Below are positions 27,233-36,139 of a stretch of DNA of 64,000 bases, in pieces (the first letter of the stretch is position 1; each line of letters starts with the position of its first letter). Origin of the DNA: Pseudomonas sp. HS6 (lineage in GTDB: Bacteria > Pseudomonadota > Gammaproteobacteria > Pseudomonadales > Pseudomonadaceae); NCBI RefSeq assembly GCF_023375815.1, contig NZ_CP067412.1, forward strand, positions 1,240,001 to 1,304,000, given 5' to 3'. The notes under the pieces were generated by a model, which worked only from the letters and a program-made list of their open reading frames with translations, did no database searches and was not told the DNA's origin. The translations under genes and the position numbers were made by a program.

Positions 27233-29152
27233 TCACTTCATCGACTGAGCGATGATCTCCACCAGATGCGTCTGATTGAACGGTTTCGACAGTCGCGGCA
27301 ATCCGGCTGCAAACCCCTCGATGCGCTCGGCGTAGCCGGTGGCGAGGATGATCGGCAGCTCCGGTTTGAGCAGACGCACCGCGTGAGCCAACTGGGCGCC
27401 GCTCATCTGTGGCATAGCCATGTCGGTAATCATCAGGTCGATAACTTCACCTTGGTCGAACAGTTCCAGAGCCTGAGCACCGGAGGTCGCACTGATAACC
27501 CGGTGTCCCAGATCCTCCAGCAGGAGGCTGGTGCTGGTCAGCACCAGGCTGTCATCGTCCACCACCAGAACACTGATCCGCGGCACTGACGCCGTGGACG
27601 GCCGCGGACTCGAGGGCTTGGCAGCCACACCCGCGACGGCGACTGGCAACCAGAGCTCAGCGCAAGTCCCCTGCCCCTTTACGCTTTTAAGAATGAGACG
27701 CCCGCCCAGTTGCTCGATGAAGCCGTGCACCATCGACAACCCAAGTCCCGTCCCCTTGCCCAGACCTTTGGTGGTGAAGAACGGATCGGTCGCCGAGGCC
27801 AGCGTTTCATCGTCCATGCCTTCGCCGCTATCGGACACGCTCAGGCAGACATAACGCCCTGCCGTCAGACTCGACTGGCTCTGTTCCAGAACCACTTGCG
27901 GCTCTGCACTGATGACCACGGTGCCGCCCCCGGGCATCGCATCCCGGGCGTTGGTGGCAAGGTTGAGCACCGCCAGTTCCAGCTGGTTGGTATCGGCCAG
28001 CACCGCTTCAAGATCGTCGGGAAACTGCGTTTCGATGCGAATCCCCGGCCCCAGTGAACTGCGCAACAGGCCGGTAATGCCTTGCACCAGTTTCGGAATG
28101 TCCACGGCTTCGGTCTTGAGTTCCTGGCGCCGGGCGAAGGCCAGCATGCGCTGGGTCAGTGACACGCCGCGCAGCGCGCCTTGAGTGGCGTTTTCCAGCA
28201 GACGGCTGACTTTCGGGTCGTCGCCGACACGTTTGCGTACGATCTCCAGGTTACCGAGGATCACCGTCAGCAGATTGTTGAAGTCATGGGCGATACCGCC
28301 GCTGAGTTGGCCGATGGCCTGCATTTTCTGCGCCTGGAACAGCGCCTCGCGGGTTTGCTCCAGTGCCAGTTGCGCCTGGTGGGCTTCGGTCACGTCCCGG
28401 GTGATCTTGGCAAAGCCGAGCAGCGTGCCGGTTTCGCCGCGAATCGCATCGACCACCACGTGCGCCAGAAACCGCGTGCCGTCTTTGCGCAGGCGCCAGC
28501 TCTTGTTCTCAAAACGCCCTTCGCGCACAGCTGTTTCCAGCGCGCGTTGCGGCTCGCCTTTCTCACGGTCTTCCGGGGTGTAGAACATCGAGAAGTGCTT
28601 GCCGATGACTTCGTCCGGCGCATAACCCTTGATCCGCTGCGCGCCGGGGTTCCAGTTGGTCACGCGGCCCTCCGGGCTGAGCATGTAGATCGCGTAATCG
28701 GTGACGCCCTGCACCAGCAGGCGGAACTGCTGTTCGCTTTGCTTGAGGGTTTCCTCGGCCATCTTGCGGTCGGTCAGGTCGCGGGTGATCTTGGCAAACC
28801 CGAGCAATTGCCCGCTCGGGCTGAAAATCGGGTCGATCACCACGTGGCACCAGAAGTGCGTGCCGTCCTTGCGCACCCGCCAGCCTTCACCTTCGAACCG
28901 GCCTTCGCGGATCGCGGTATCCAGTGCCCGTTGCGGCATGCCGACAGCGCGATCTTCATCGGTGTAGAACCGCGAAAAGTGCTCGCCGAGAATCTCGGCT
29001 TCTTCATAACCCTTGAAGCGTTTGGCGCCGGAGTTCCAGCTGGTGATGATGCCGCCGGGGTCGATCATGTAGATCGCGTAATCGACCACCGCATCGATCA
29101 GCAGACGAAAGCGCATTTCTTCGATCGCAGCGGACTTCTTGTTCTCGCTCAT
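27233..29152 (-). CDS. Soluble hybrid histidine kinase (PAS-PAS-HisKA-HATPase-REC)
   Basis: 639 residues from ATG 29152; a TTG nine codons upstream is the alternative start. There is no membrane segment. Two PAS domains (about 14-130 and 142-258) are close copies of one another: FKGYEEAEILGEHFSRFYTD against IKGYAPDEVIGKHFSMFYTP. The HisKA domain carries His289 in GGIAHDFNNLLTVILG. A HATPase (VLNLATNARDAMPGGG, DSGEGMD, GTGLGLSMVHGFI) is followed by a C-terminal receiver with VLVVDDDSLVL, the phospho-acceptor in IDLMITDMAMPQMS and ILATGYAER. No DNA-binding output is attached, so it must act through another protein. The cue bound by the PAS domains is unknown. Confidence 0.88.
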   Translation of the reverse strand: MSENKKSAAIEEMRFRLLIDAVVDYAIYMIDPGGIITSWNSGAKRFKGYEEAEILGEHFSRFYTDEDRAVGMPQRALDTAIREGRFEGEGWRVRKDGTHFWCHVVIDPIFSPSGQLLGFAKITRDLTDRKMAEETLKQSEQQFRLLVQGVTDYAIYMLSPEGRVTNWNPGAQRIKGYAPDEVIGKHFSMFYTPEDREKGEPQRALETAVREGRFENKSWRLRKDGTRFLAHVVVDAIRGETGTLLGFAKITRDVTEAHQAQLALEQTREALFQAQKMQAIGQLSGGIAHDFNNLLTVILGNLEIVRKRVGDDPKVSRLLENATQGALRGVSLTQRMLAFARRQELKTEAVDIPKLVQGITGLLRSSLGPGIRIETQFPDDLEAVLADTNQLELAVLNLATNARDAMPGGGTVVISAEPQVVLEQSQSSLTAGRYVCLSVSDSGEGMDDETLASATDPFFTTKGLGKGTGLGLSMVHGFIEQLGGRLILKSVKGQGTCAELWLPVAVAGVAAKPSSPRPSTASVPRISVLVVDDDSLVLTSTSLLLEDLGHRVISATSGAQALELFDQGEVIDLMITDMAMPQMSGAQLAHAVRLLKPELPIILATGYAERIEGFAAGLPRLSKPFNQTHLVEIIAQSMK

Positions 29153-29162
29153 CAGGCTTGGC

Positions 29163-31481
29163 TCAAAGCAGATTTTCAATAACAGGAGTATGCGTCAAAC
29201 CGGCGGATTGAAAAGCTGCATCTGCATGATCGAGCTGCCACCAGCGTGGCAACAACTGTTTGATCCGGCTCTCGGCGAAGCGGTCGTCGATCAGCATGAC
29301 CACGCCGCGATCCTGCTGGGTGCGGATCACCCGCCCGGCGGCCTGCACTACTTTCTGCACGCCGGGGAACAGATAGGTGTAGTCGTAGCCGGCACCGAAG
29401 ATCGCCGCCATGCGCCGTTTCATCTGTTCGTTGACCGGGTTGAGCTGCGCCAGCCCCAGCGTGGCGACGAAGGCACCGATCAGCCGGGCGCCGGGCAAGT
29501 CGATGCCCTCGCCAAACGCGCCGCCGAGCACCGCAAATCCGATGCCCTGGCTGTGGGCCGTGAACTGATCGAGAAACGCCTGCCGCTGCCCTTCGGCCAT
29601 GCCCCGCGATTGCTGCCAGCGCGTGATCTGCGGATGTCGCTCGGCGAGCAATTGCGCGACCTGTTGCAGGTAATCGAAGCTGCTGAAGAACGCCAGATAG
29701 TTGCCCGGGCGCTCGCCAAACTGGCGGGCGATCAGTTCGACAATCGGTTCCAGCGACGCCTGACGATGGGTGAAGCGGGTGGAAATCTGACTGATGATCC
29801 GCACCTGCAATTGTTCGGCGCTGAACGGCGATTCAACGTCGATCCACACCGTATCAGCCGGAGTGCCAAGCAAGTCGGCGTAATAATGGCGCGGGCTGAG
29901 CGTCGCGGAGAACAGCACGGTGCTGCGGGCCGCTTTCAGTCGCGGGCCGAGCAGCGCGGCCGGCACCACGTTGCGCAGGCACAGTTGCGACAACGGGCGT
30001 TTGCGGTCGAGGTCACGCTTGCTGATGTCGAACAGGTAATGCGCGTCGAACAACTCCGCGACCCGACCAAATTGCAGCATCTCGAAATAGACATTCTGCA
30101 AACTACTGTCGAGCCCCTGCGGATGGTCATTGAGGTAGTCGCCAATGCTCGCGGTGCACGACGTGATCGCTTGCAGCAGTTTTTCCGGCGCCTTGTCGTA
30201 GGCCTGATACGGCGCCAGTTGCGCGTTGTGCAGGGCGTTCCATTCACGGTTGACCCGCTGCAAGGGCTTTTTCAAGGCCTCGGGCGCGGTTTTGCGCACG
30301 CCATTGAAGATCGCCTGATCGAGTGTGGCGCTGTACATCTGCCGCCCGCGCTCGACCAGGTTGTGAGCCTCGTCCACCAGCACCGCGACCTTCCATTGAT
30401 TGAGCTGGGCCAGGCCGAACAGCAGCGCGCTGAAATCGAAGTAATAGTTGTAGTCCGCCACCACCACATCGGCCCAGCGCGCCATTTCCTGGCTCAGGTA
30501 ATAGGGGCACACCGAGTGTTGCGCGGCGACATCGCGGAGCGCTGCCTGATCCATCAATTGCAATCGGCTGGCGGCTTCTCGTGCGGCCGGCAGTCGATCG
30601 TAAAAGCCCTGGGCCAACGGGCAGGACTCGCCATGACAGGCCTTGTCGGGATGCTCGCAAGCCTTGTCCCGGGCGACCATTTCCAGCACCCGCAGTGGCA
30701 GGGTTGCGCTGCGATCGAACAACACTTGCGCGGCGTCCAGCGCCAGTTTGCGTCCCGGGGTCTTGGCGGTGAGGAAGTACACCTTGTCCAGTTGCTGCGG
30801 GGCCAGCGCCTTGAGCATCGGGAACAGCGTGCCAAGGGTCTTGCCGATGCCGGTGGGCGCCTGAGCCATCAGGCAGCGGCCGGTGCTGACGGCTTTGAAC
30901 ACCGACTCGGCGAGATGACGCTGGCCGGGGCGGAAATCGGCGTGGGGAAAGCTCAGTTGCTGTGCCGCGTGATTGCGCGCCTCACGGTGGGCCATTTCCT
31001 GCTCGGCCCATGCCAGGAACAAGCCGCACTGTTGTTCGAAGAATTCGCGCAAGGTTTCGGCGCTGAAGGCTTCGACCAGACAGGTTTCCTTCTCGCTGAC
31101 GATATCGAAGTACACCAGCGCCAGATTGATTTGCTCAAGCTGCAATCGGCAGCACATCAGCCAGCCGTAGATCTTCGCCTGCGCCCAGTGCAGCGCGCGG
31201 TGGTTGGCCGGTTGCTTGCTCAGGTCGCCACGATAGGTTTTGACTTCCTCCAGGCAATTCTGCGTCGGATCGTAGCCGTCCGCCCTGCCCTTGACCTTCA
31301 ACGTGCGGAATTCACCTTCCAGCGCGACTTCGCTCTGATAGTCGTCATTGCGACGCGAGGCAACGGTGCGGTGACCGGCAATGCCTTCCAGCGCAGTCGG
31401 TGACGGCGTGAAGCGCAGGTCGAGGTCGCCGCACTTCGCGGTGAATTCGCACAGCGCCCGCACCGCAATGCTGTAGCTCAA
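29163..31481 (-). CDS. DinG/XPD-like ATP-dependent DNA helicase
   Basis: 772 residues from TTG 31481, which overlaps the FAN1 stop as TTGA and has GGAG eight bases upstream; ATG 31499 would add six residues. The N-terminal ~180 residues look like a PD-(D/E)xK-type nuclease remnant or relative (ALEGEFRTLKVKGRADGYD, CLEEVKTYRGDL, HWAQAKIYGWL). The SF2 helicase core has Walker A APTGIGKT, a four-cysteine Fe-S segment containing CEHPDKACHGESCPL and later CPYYLSQEM, the DEAH box LVDEAHNLVERG, and VLGGAFGEGIDL and QAAGRVIRTQQDRG near the end. XPD-family enzymes unwind 5'-3'. It is coupled to the FAN1-type nuclease. Confidence 0.9.
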   Translation of the reverse strand: MSYSIAVRALCEFTAKCGDLDLRFTPSPTALEGIAGHRTVASRRNDDYQSEVALEGEFRTLKVKGRADGYDPTQNCLEEVKTYRGDLSKQPANHRALHWAQAKIYGWLMCCRLQLEQINLALVYFDIVSEKETCLVEAFSAETLREFFEQQCGLFLAWAEQEMAHREARNHAAQQLSFPHADFRPGQRHLAESVFKAVSTGRCLMAQAPTGIGKTLGTLFPMLKALAPQQLDKVYFLTAKTPGRKLALDAAQVLFDRSATLPLRVLEMVARDKACEHPDKACHGESCPLAQGFYDRLPAAREAASRLQLMDQAALRDVAAQHSVCPYYLSQEMARWADVVVADYNYYFDFSALLFGLAQLNQWKVAVLVDEAHNLVERGRQMYSATLDQAIFNGVRKTAPEALKKPLQRVNREWNALHNAQLAPYQAYDKAPEKLLQAITSCTASIGDYLNDHPQGLDSSLQNVYFEMLQFGRVAELFDAHYLFDISKRDLDRKRPLSQLCLRNVVPAALLGPRLKAARSTVLFSATLSPRHYYADLLGTPADTVWIDVESPFSAEQLQVRIISQISTRFTHRQASLEPIVELIARQFGERPGNYLAFFSSFDYLQQVAQLLAERHPQITRWQQSRGMAEGQRQAFLDQFTAHSQGIGFAVLGGAFGEGIDLPGARLIGAFVATLGLAQLNPVNEQMKRRMAAIFGAGYDYTYLFPGVQKVVQAAGRVIRTQQDRGVVMLIDDRFAESRIKQLLPRWWQLDHADAAFQSAGLTHTPVIENLL

Positions 31482-33130
31482 GCGCCCTGCTCCGCCCATT
31501 GCACGTAACACACGGCCACTGGCATTTGATGCGTATGGCAGAACTCCAGCCAGCGCAATTGATTGTCTTGCAAGCGGTCGCCGGGGCCTTTGACTTCGAT
31601 CATCCGGTAGGTTTTGTGCTGCGGCCAGAACTGGATCAGGTCAGGCATGCCGGCGCGGTTGGCCTTGATGTCCAGCAACAGGCGATTGAACCAGTGCTTG
31701 AGGTGTTCGGCCGGCAGGCAAGTCAGCGCTTGCTCCAACAGCTCTTCATTGATTGCGCCCCAGAACACAAAGGGCGACTGAATCCCCCACTTGTCGGTAA
31801 ATCGGCTGCGGATGGTGTCGGCATAACGACCGTCGTCCAGTTCCACCATGCAGGCCGCGAACAACTCGGCCCGACGCGCCTGGAAATCTTCATGGAGCAA
31901 ATCCGCCGGCCCACGCTGGAACGGATTGAAAAACGCGCCCGGCAACGGCGCAAAAACCGCCGGCCAGCACAGCAGGCCGAACAGCGAGTTGATCAGGCTG
32001 TTCTCGACGTAATGCACCGGGCCTGTGTCTTCATGAAGATGCGCCTGCACGTGATATTCCACCGACAACGCCGGATCGACCCGTGGCAGGTGCAGATCCA
32101 GGCGTTCCACCGGTCTTGGTGCAACACGTTTAAGCGGAGGCCCGCCGAGTTTGCGCCGAAGGCGCGGAAGCGCCCGTTGTAGGCCTTGCTGTTCGGCGGC
32201 GCTTTCCGGCGCCTGTTCGGCCAGCGTGCCCAGTTCCAGCGCCAGGGCATACTCACCACAGCGCTCCAGCACACGAATCATCCGCAACCGCGCCCCGGGA
32301 TAGGCGCAGTCACGATAAAAACTCAGGGCCAGGGCAAATTCCGCGATGCGTTCGCAGTGCTGGCCGATCTGGAACAGCAGCTTGCCGAGCCGACGTTGCA
32401 GCCACGGGTTGTCGAACTGCAAAGCGCTCAGCTCTTCGGCAATCGGCTCCAGCGCCTCGCCCGCTTCGAAACGCTGCTGACAGTCGTGCAGGAACAGGCA
32501 GGCATCCACGTCGGCACGGCTGCGCAGGACCCGGGAATCGGCGCTGAATTCGACTTTTTCGTAGGTGAATATCCCGAGATCGGCGAGGACGAATTCCGAC
32601 CAGTCCTGATACAGGTTGCCGAAGAACATCAGGCGAAACCGGTCGCACAGGTCCATCAGCGTCAGGCTGAACAGTCGATCTGCAATCGCCGGGCACCAGT
32701 CCTGCCAGTGGCGTGATTCGGGAAACTGTTCATGCAGGACCGGCAGCCAGTCGACTTTCCGTCCCTTGGGTTCGTCAATGGCCGGGCCGAATGCTTGCAG
32801 GACTTCGGCTTTCAGCAACAGATCGAACAACTCCGGCATCGATAGCAGCGCCTGCTCATCCAGCCAGCCGTGATCGAGCAACGGCTGCGCGGCCAGAGCG
32901 ATGTCGCCGATCTCCGAATAATTGAGCTTGCCCGCTCGAAAATGCACACCCTTGCGCATCACCATCCGCACCAGCAAACCCTGGGACCCACGAGGCAGTG
33001 CGTTGAAGTCGCGGATGAAGGCGTGTTCCGTCTCGTTCATCACGTCGGCATAACGAAGCTCAAGCCAGTCAAGCACTTGGCGGAAGTTGTTGAGGTAATA
33101 GAACGGATCGTCGAGGGGGCTGGAAGTCAC
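31478..33130 (-). CDS. FAN1-type structure-specific nuclease (VRR-NUC domain)
   Basis: 550 residues. The C-terminal VRR-NUC nuclease domain shows its catalytic set as Asp497 in GMPDLIQFW, Glu512 and Lys514 in MIEVKGPGDRL, followed by QDNQLRWL. The N-terminal half carries the FAN1 signature (FYYLNNFRQVLDWLELRYAD and GLLVRMVMRKGVHFRAGKLNYSEIGDIA), a DNA-binding region, followed by helical repeats. Pseudomonas aeruginosa FAN1 is the structurally characterised bacterial relative and cuts 5'-flap DNA near interstrand crosslinks. Its stop overlaps the start of the XPD-like helicase, so the two proteins are probably made together for crosslink or flap processing. Confidence 0.92.
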   Translation of the reverse strand: MTSSPLDDPFYYLNNFRQVLDWLELRYADVMNETEHAFIRDFNALPRGSQGLLVRMVMRKGVHFRAGKLNYSEIGDIALAAQPLLDHGWLDEQALLSMPELFDLLLKAEVLQAFGPAIDEPKGRKVDWLPVLHEQFPESRHWQDWCPAIADRLFSLTLMDLCDRFRLMFFGNLYQDWSEFVLADLGIFTYEKVEFSADSRVLRSRADVDACLFLHDCQQRFEAGEALEPIAEELSALQFDNPWLQRRLGKLLFQIGQHCERIAEFALALSFYRDCAYPGARLRMIRVLERCGEYALALELGTLAEQAPESAAEQQGLQRALPRLRRKLGGPPLKRVAPRPVERLDLHLPRVDPALSVEYHVQAHLHEDTGPVHYVENSLINSLFGLLCWPAVFAPLPGAFFNPFQRGPADLLHEDFQARRAELFAACMVELDDGRYADTIRSRFTDKWGIQSPFVFWGAINEELLEQALTCLPAEHLKHWFNRLLLDIKANRAGMPDLIQFWPQHKTYRMIEVKGPGDRLQDNQLRWLEFCHTHQMPVAVCYVQWAEQGA

Positions 33131-33327
33131 GGTGATAGAGGGCCATGGCGAACAAGTACTGGTTATGCGTACAGATACCAGTTCAGCCCCTCCGGGTGCA
33201 AACGGAAAAGGATCAGTGGCATCCGTGATTGAGGTTTTTTCGCCAGTCCATCGAACTTTTACGGGCTATTCGGCACCAACCGCGTTAGAAGACCGGGATC
33301 GGTCAAATTGAATGAGGAACGCTGCTT

Positions 33328-33552
33328 ATGAATTTCAAGACATTGGGCATGCCGTTGGCGGCTGTGGCGTTGTTGGCATTGGCTGGCTGCTCGACGCCGA
33401 CAGTTGTTACGTTGCAGAACGGCACGCAGTACTTGACCAAGGACATGCCAAAGACCAAGTCCGAAGATGGTTTTTATGAGTTCCGGGACATTTCCGGCGC
33501 GAAGATCCGCGTTAAGTCCGACGAAGTGGCTACGGTGCGCAAGGAAGATTGA
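33328..33552 (+). CDS. YgdI/YgdR-type small lipoprotein
   Basis: 74 residues with a GAGGAA ribosome binding site. The signal peptide ends in the lipobox LAGC, Cys21. The mature part (VVTLQNGTQYLTKDMPKTK, YEFRDISGAKIRVKSDEVAT) is the SH3-like DUF903 fold of the YgdI/YgdR family. The function is unknown; such lipoproteins are abundant envelope components. It is monocistronic, with a hairpin after the stop. Confidence 0.88.
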   Translation: MNFKTLGMPLAAVALLALAGCSTPTVVTLQNGTQYLTKDMPKTKSEDGFYEFRDISGAKIRVKSDEVATVRKED

Positions 33553-33561
33553 TTCGATAGC

Positions 33562-33584
33562 GGAGCTGCCTGTGTGGCAGCTCC
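33562..33584. terminator. Hairpin between convergent genes
   Basis: GGAGCTGCC (33562-33570) pairs with GGCAGCTCC (33576-33584) around TGTGT. It lies between the stops of the lipoprotein gene (33552) and the minus-strand gene at 33598, so it may terminate both transcripts, although neither side has a clear T-tract. Confidence 0.55.
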
Positions 33585-33597
33585 ATGTACACAGTGG

Positions 33598-33972
33598 TTA
33601 TTGCGGAAGGGTCATGCCCGGAATGCTGTTGTCGCAACTGAAGTAATGTTCACCTCGACGAGCCAGTTCCGCTTGCAATCGCTGGCAACGTTCCCGTTCC
33701 TGTTGGGCCATGCGGTCGATGCTGAGGTTGCCGGTAGTTTCCGGCTGTTTACCGTCACCCAGACGTATTGTCACGAACGGTTGTTCCGGCTGGATCTGAA
33801 AGCGGCTTTTTTCTTCGACCGGCTCGGTGGTGTCGGTGGGTGCCGGTTTCGGCAATTCATCGGTACTGACGCCGTAGCGGCTCAGAATCGAGCTGTGAGG
33901 CAAGTCGGCCCAGGTATTGGCCGAAAGCAGCGCCAACCCGACGATACCGATATACCCCTTGAAACCTTTCAC
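33598..33972 (-). CDS. Small periplasmic protein of unknown function
   Basis: 124 residues from GTG 33972, chosen because AGGAG lies eight bases upstream and the product then starts with a clean signal peptide (KGFKGYIGIVGLALLSANTWA, cleaved before DLPHSS). The longer open frame upstream has no ribosome binding site. The mature protein is proline- and acid-rich at first (PKPAPTDTTEPVEEKS) and ends in a helical charged part (MAQQERERCQRLQAELARR). I do not recognise the family. It is upstream of nothing on its strand except the lipoprotein terminator. Confidence 0.65.
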   Translation of the reverse strand: MKGFKGYIGIVGLALLSANTWADLPHSSILSRYGVSTDELPKPAPTDTTEPVEEKSRFQIQPEQPFVTIRLGDGKQPETTGNLSIDRMAQQERERCQRLQAELARRGEHYFSCDNSIPGMTLPQ

Positions 33973-34135
33973 GTTTGAATCTCCTGTACTCAATGGCGGC
34001 TTGCCTATACATGACGACTGCACAGTCATTGGCTTTAGTCCGCATTTCCTGTTTGTGCAGGGGTTTGAGTCAGGTAGTGGCCAGTGAGTCACTTTTGATG
34101 TGGAGAGGGAACGAATTCCCCCTCCACCGTCACCC

Positions 34136-35989
34136 TCAGGCGATCACGATGCCATCGGCACTGAGACTGCTCAGCGAAACCCCGACCAGCGTCACCGAAT
34201 CACCGCCAAATTTCAGCACCGTGTCCTGCCCGACCGAGGTGGCATGGGCGCGGAAGTCATCGCCCGGCAACACGCCCTGCACGCCGAGAAACACCAGTTT
34301 GTCGTTGCCGGTGAATCCCAGCACCCGGTCCTGACCGAACGCGCCGTTGAACAGGAACGTATCCGCCCCGCCGCCCGACTCCATCAGGTCATTGCCGGCG
34401 CCGCCGACGAATACGTCGTTGCCCACGCCACCGATCAGGTGATCGTTGCCGTCCAGGCCGAACAGCCAGTCACCGCTGGCGTGCGCCTTGAGGGTGTCGA
34501 CGCCGCTGGTGCCTTTCACGCTCGATTCGTACTGGGTGACGTTATTGCCGACCTTCAGGCCAGCCGCTGTGACACTGTGGGTCACGTCATCCTTGAACAG
34601 GCCCCAGAGGAAGCCCGGCTCTTTGGTGACGATGCTGCCGATGTCGCGGGTGATGCTGATCCCGCCATTGGCATCGCGGACATACAGGTTGCCGGCGCCG
34701 TCGTTGGCGAAGTCGAACTTGTTCACTGACTGCTGCAAGTCCAGTGTGTTGTTGCCGGCGCCGCCGAGAATGACGTTGTAGCCGCCGCTGTCACGGAACG
34801 TGTCGTTGCCGGCGCGTCCTTCGAGGTAATCATTGCCGCTGCCGCCCTGGATCAGGTCGTTGGCGTCGCTGCCGATGATGAAGGTGCTGCCCTTGTGGGT
34901 TTCGGCGTTGCGGTTGAGGTCCTGCACCCAGGTGTTGGCCCGCGCCGGGTCCGACAGGTTGGCGACGATGATCGTCGAGTCACGGCTGGTGAGGTCGTAG
35001 AACTTCGACTCGATCACGCGGTTCATGCCGTCGCCGTAAGCGGTCGGCAGGTGCGAGATCCAGGTCGGGACGTTGACGATCGAGAACGGCAGCACGTTCC
35101 ACACGTTGGAGGCGTAGTGGTCGTTGAAGCTAACGATGTTGTCGGTCGCCGACACTTTCGACGCGTCGTGTACGCCGACCGAGGCGGCGGTAAAGGTCGA
35201 ACCGTCGAGCGCGCGGAAGACCGGATCGTTTTCATAGCCGACGTTGATCACTTTGTCGGTGCTGCTCTGGGTCGGCGAGGCGTAGGCTATGTAGTTGGAG
35301 TCCTGGAAGAACCCGCCCCACTTGCTGCTGCTCAGGTCCGCCATGCTGTTGACCGCCAACCCGCCGAGGCTGTGGCCGCTGACCAGCACGTCCTTACCGG
35401 TGAGGCCGTTGGCCTTGGCGAAGGCCACCACATCGTTCATCAGGTTGCCGAAGGCTTCACCGACGTAGTTCTTAGCGTAATCCTTGGGGCCGAACGCGGC
35501 GAGCAGGTCATTGATGGCGTCGGCGATGGAGTCGCCGATCAGAATTTCCCTCGGGCCACTGGTGCCGCGAAAGGCGATGCCGATTTCCGTGAGATGGCCC
35601 TGGGCGTCGTACTTGCCGAGGACTTCCACTTGTGCGCTGGTGTAGCCTGCCTTTTCGCCGAAAAAGGTTCCACGAACGTCAGTCTTGCCTTCATAGCCCA
35701 GTTGCGAGGCGGTGATGGGCGTCCACCCGGCCTTTTTCACGGCATCGAGGGCGAGTTTTTCCGAATCGGGGTTCCACGGGACTCCGGGAATCACACCTTG
35801 CGAATCCGTGCCGCCGATCAGCGCTGCGACCAGCGTGGCCGGCAGGCCAAGGCCGAAGCCGTTGTGCTGATACCCGACAGCGAAACCGTTGTCGAGGTTG
35901 TGATAGGAGTACAGCGTGATGGCCATGGCATCGCTGAACAAGGCCTTGGAATCCGCTGAGCTGAAGTTTTTGTAGTCGTACACACCCAT
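34136..35989 (-). CDS. pueA: Type I-secreted family I.3 lipase / polyurethanase PueA
   Basis: 617 residues, the same length as the MIS38-type family I.3 lipases. The catalytic triad falls at Ser207 (in SGHSLGG), Asp255 (YENDPVF) and His313 (WISHLP), the positions known for that group. There is no N-terminal signal peptide. The C-terminal half has RTX nonapeptides (GGSGNDYLEGRAGNDTF, GGVGNDVFVGGAGNDLME) that bind calcium, and the tail ends SADGIVIA, a type I secretion signal. A GAGAGG ribosome binding site lies eight bases before the ATG. It is the last gene of the apr-psp-pue cluster and is presumably exported by AprDEF. Substrates are triglycerides and polyester polyurethane. Confidence 0.92.
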   Translation of the reverse strand: MGVYDYKNFSSADSKALFSDAMAITLYSYHNLDNGFAVGYQHNGFGLGLPATLVAALIGGTDSQGVIPGVPWNPDSEKLALDAVKKAGWTPITASQLGYEGKTDVRGTFFGEKAGYTSAQVEVLGKYDAQGHLTEIGIAFRGTSGPREILIGDSIADAINDLLAAFGPKDYAKNYVGEAFGNLMNDVVAFAKANGLTGKDVLVSGHSLGGLAVNSMADLSSSKWGGFFQDSNYIAYASPTQSSTDKVINVGYENDPVFRALDGSTFTAASVGVHDASKVSATDNIVSFNDHYASNVWNVLPFSIVNVPTWISHLPTAYGDGMNRVIESKFYDLTSRDSTIIVANLSDPARANTWVQDLNRNAETHKGSTFIIGSDANDLIQGGSGNDYLEGRAGNDTFRDSGGYNVILGGAGNNTLDLQQSVNKFDFANDGAGNLYVRDANGGISITRDIGSIVTKEPGFLWGLFKDDVTHSVTAAGLKVGNNVTQYESSVKGTSGVDTLKAHASGDWLFGLDGNDHLIGGVGNDVFVGGAGNDLMESGGGADTFLFNGAFGQDRVLGFTGNDKLVFLGVQGVLPGDDFRAHATSVGQDTVLKFGGDSVTLVGVSLSSLSADGIVIA

Positions 35990-36101
35990 TGCTGTTGCCT
36001 CTCTCTTTGTTGGAATTATTCAGAGATAGCTCACAACCAGAGCGCCCCTCCCGAGGCGTTCCGGAGCATTTCAGTTACAACATTTGTGTCATGCAACCCA
36101 A

Positions 36102-36132
36102 TGGGAACCACCGCAAGCCGCGGTGGTTCCCA
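36102..36132 (-). other. 13-bp perfect hairpin between pueB and pueA
   Basis: TGGGAACCACCGC (36102-36114) pairs with GCGGTGGTTCCCA (36120-36132) around AAGCC, starting eight bases after the pueB stop. No U-tract follows on the minus strand, so an mRNA-stabilising 3' stem or partial attenuator is more likely than a full terminator. Confidence 0.65.
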
Positions 36133-36139
36133 CATGGAA

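Noticed and set aside
29139..31403. 754-codon + strand frame opposite the XPD-like helicase
   Set aside because: Exact antisense of a gene with clear helicase motifs; low-complexity, arginine/glutamine/leucine-rich product.
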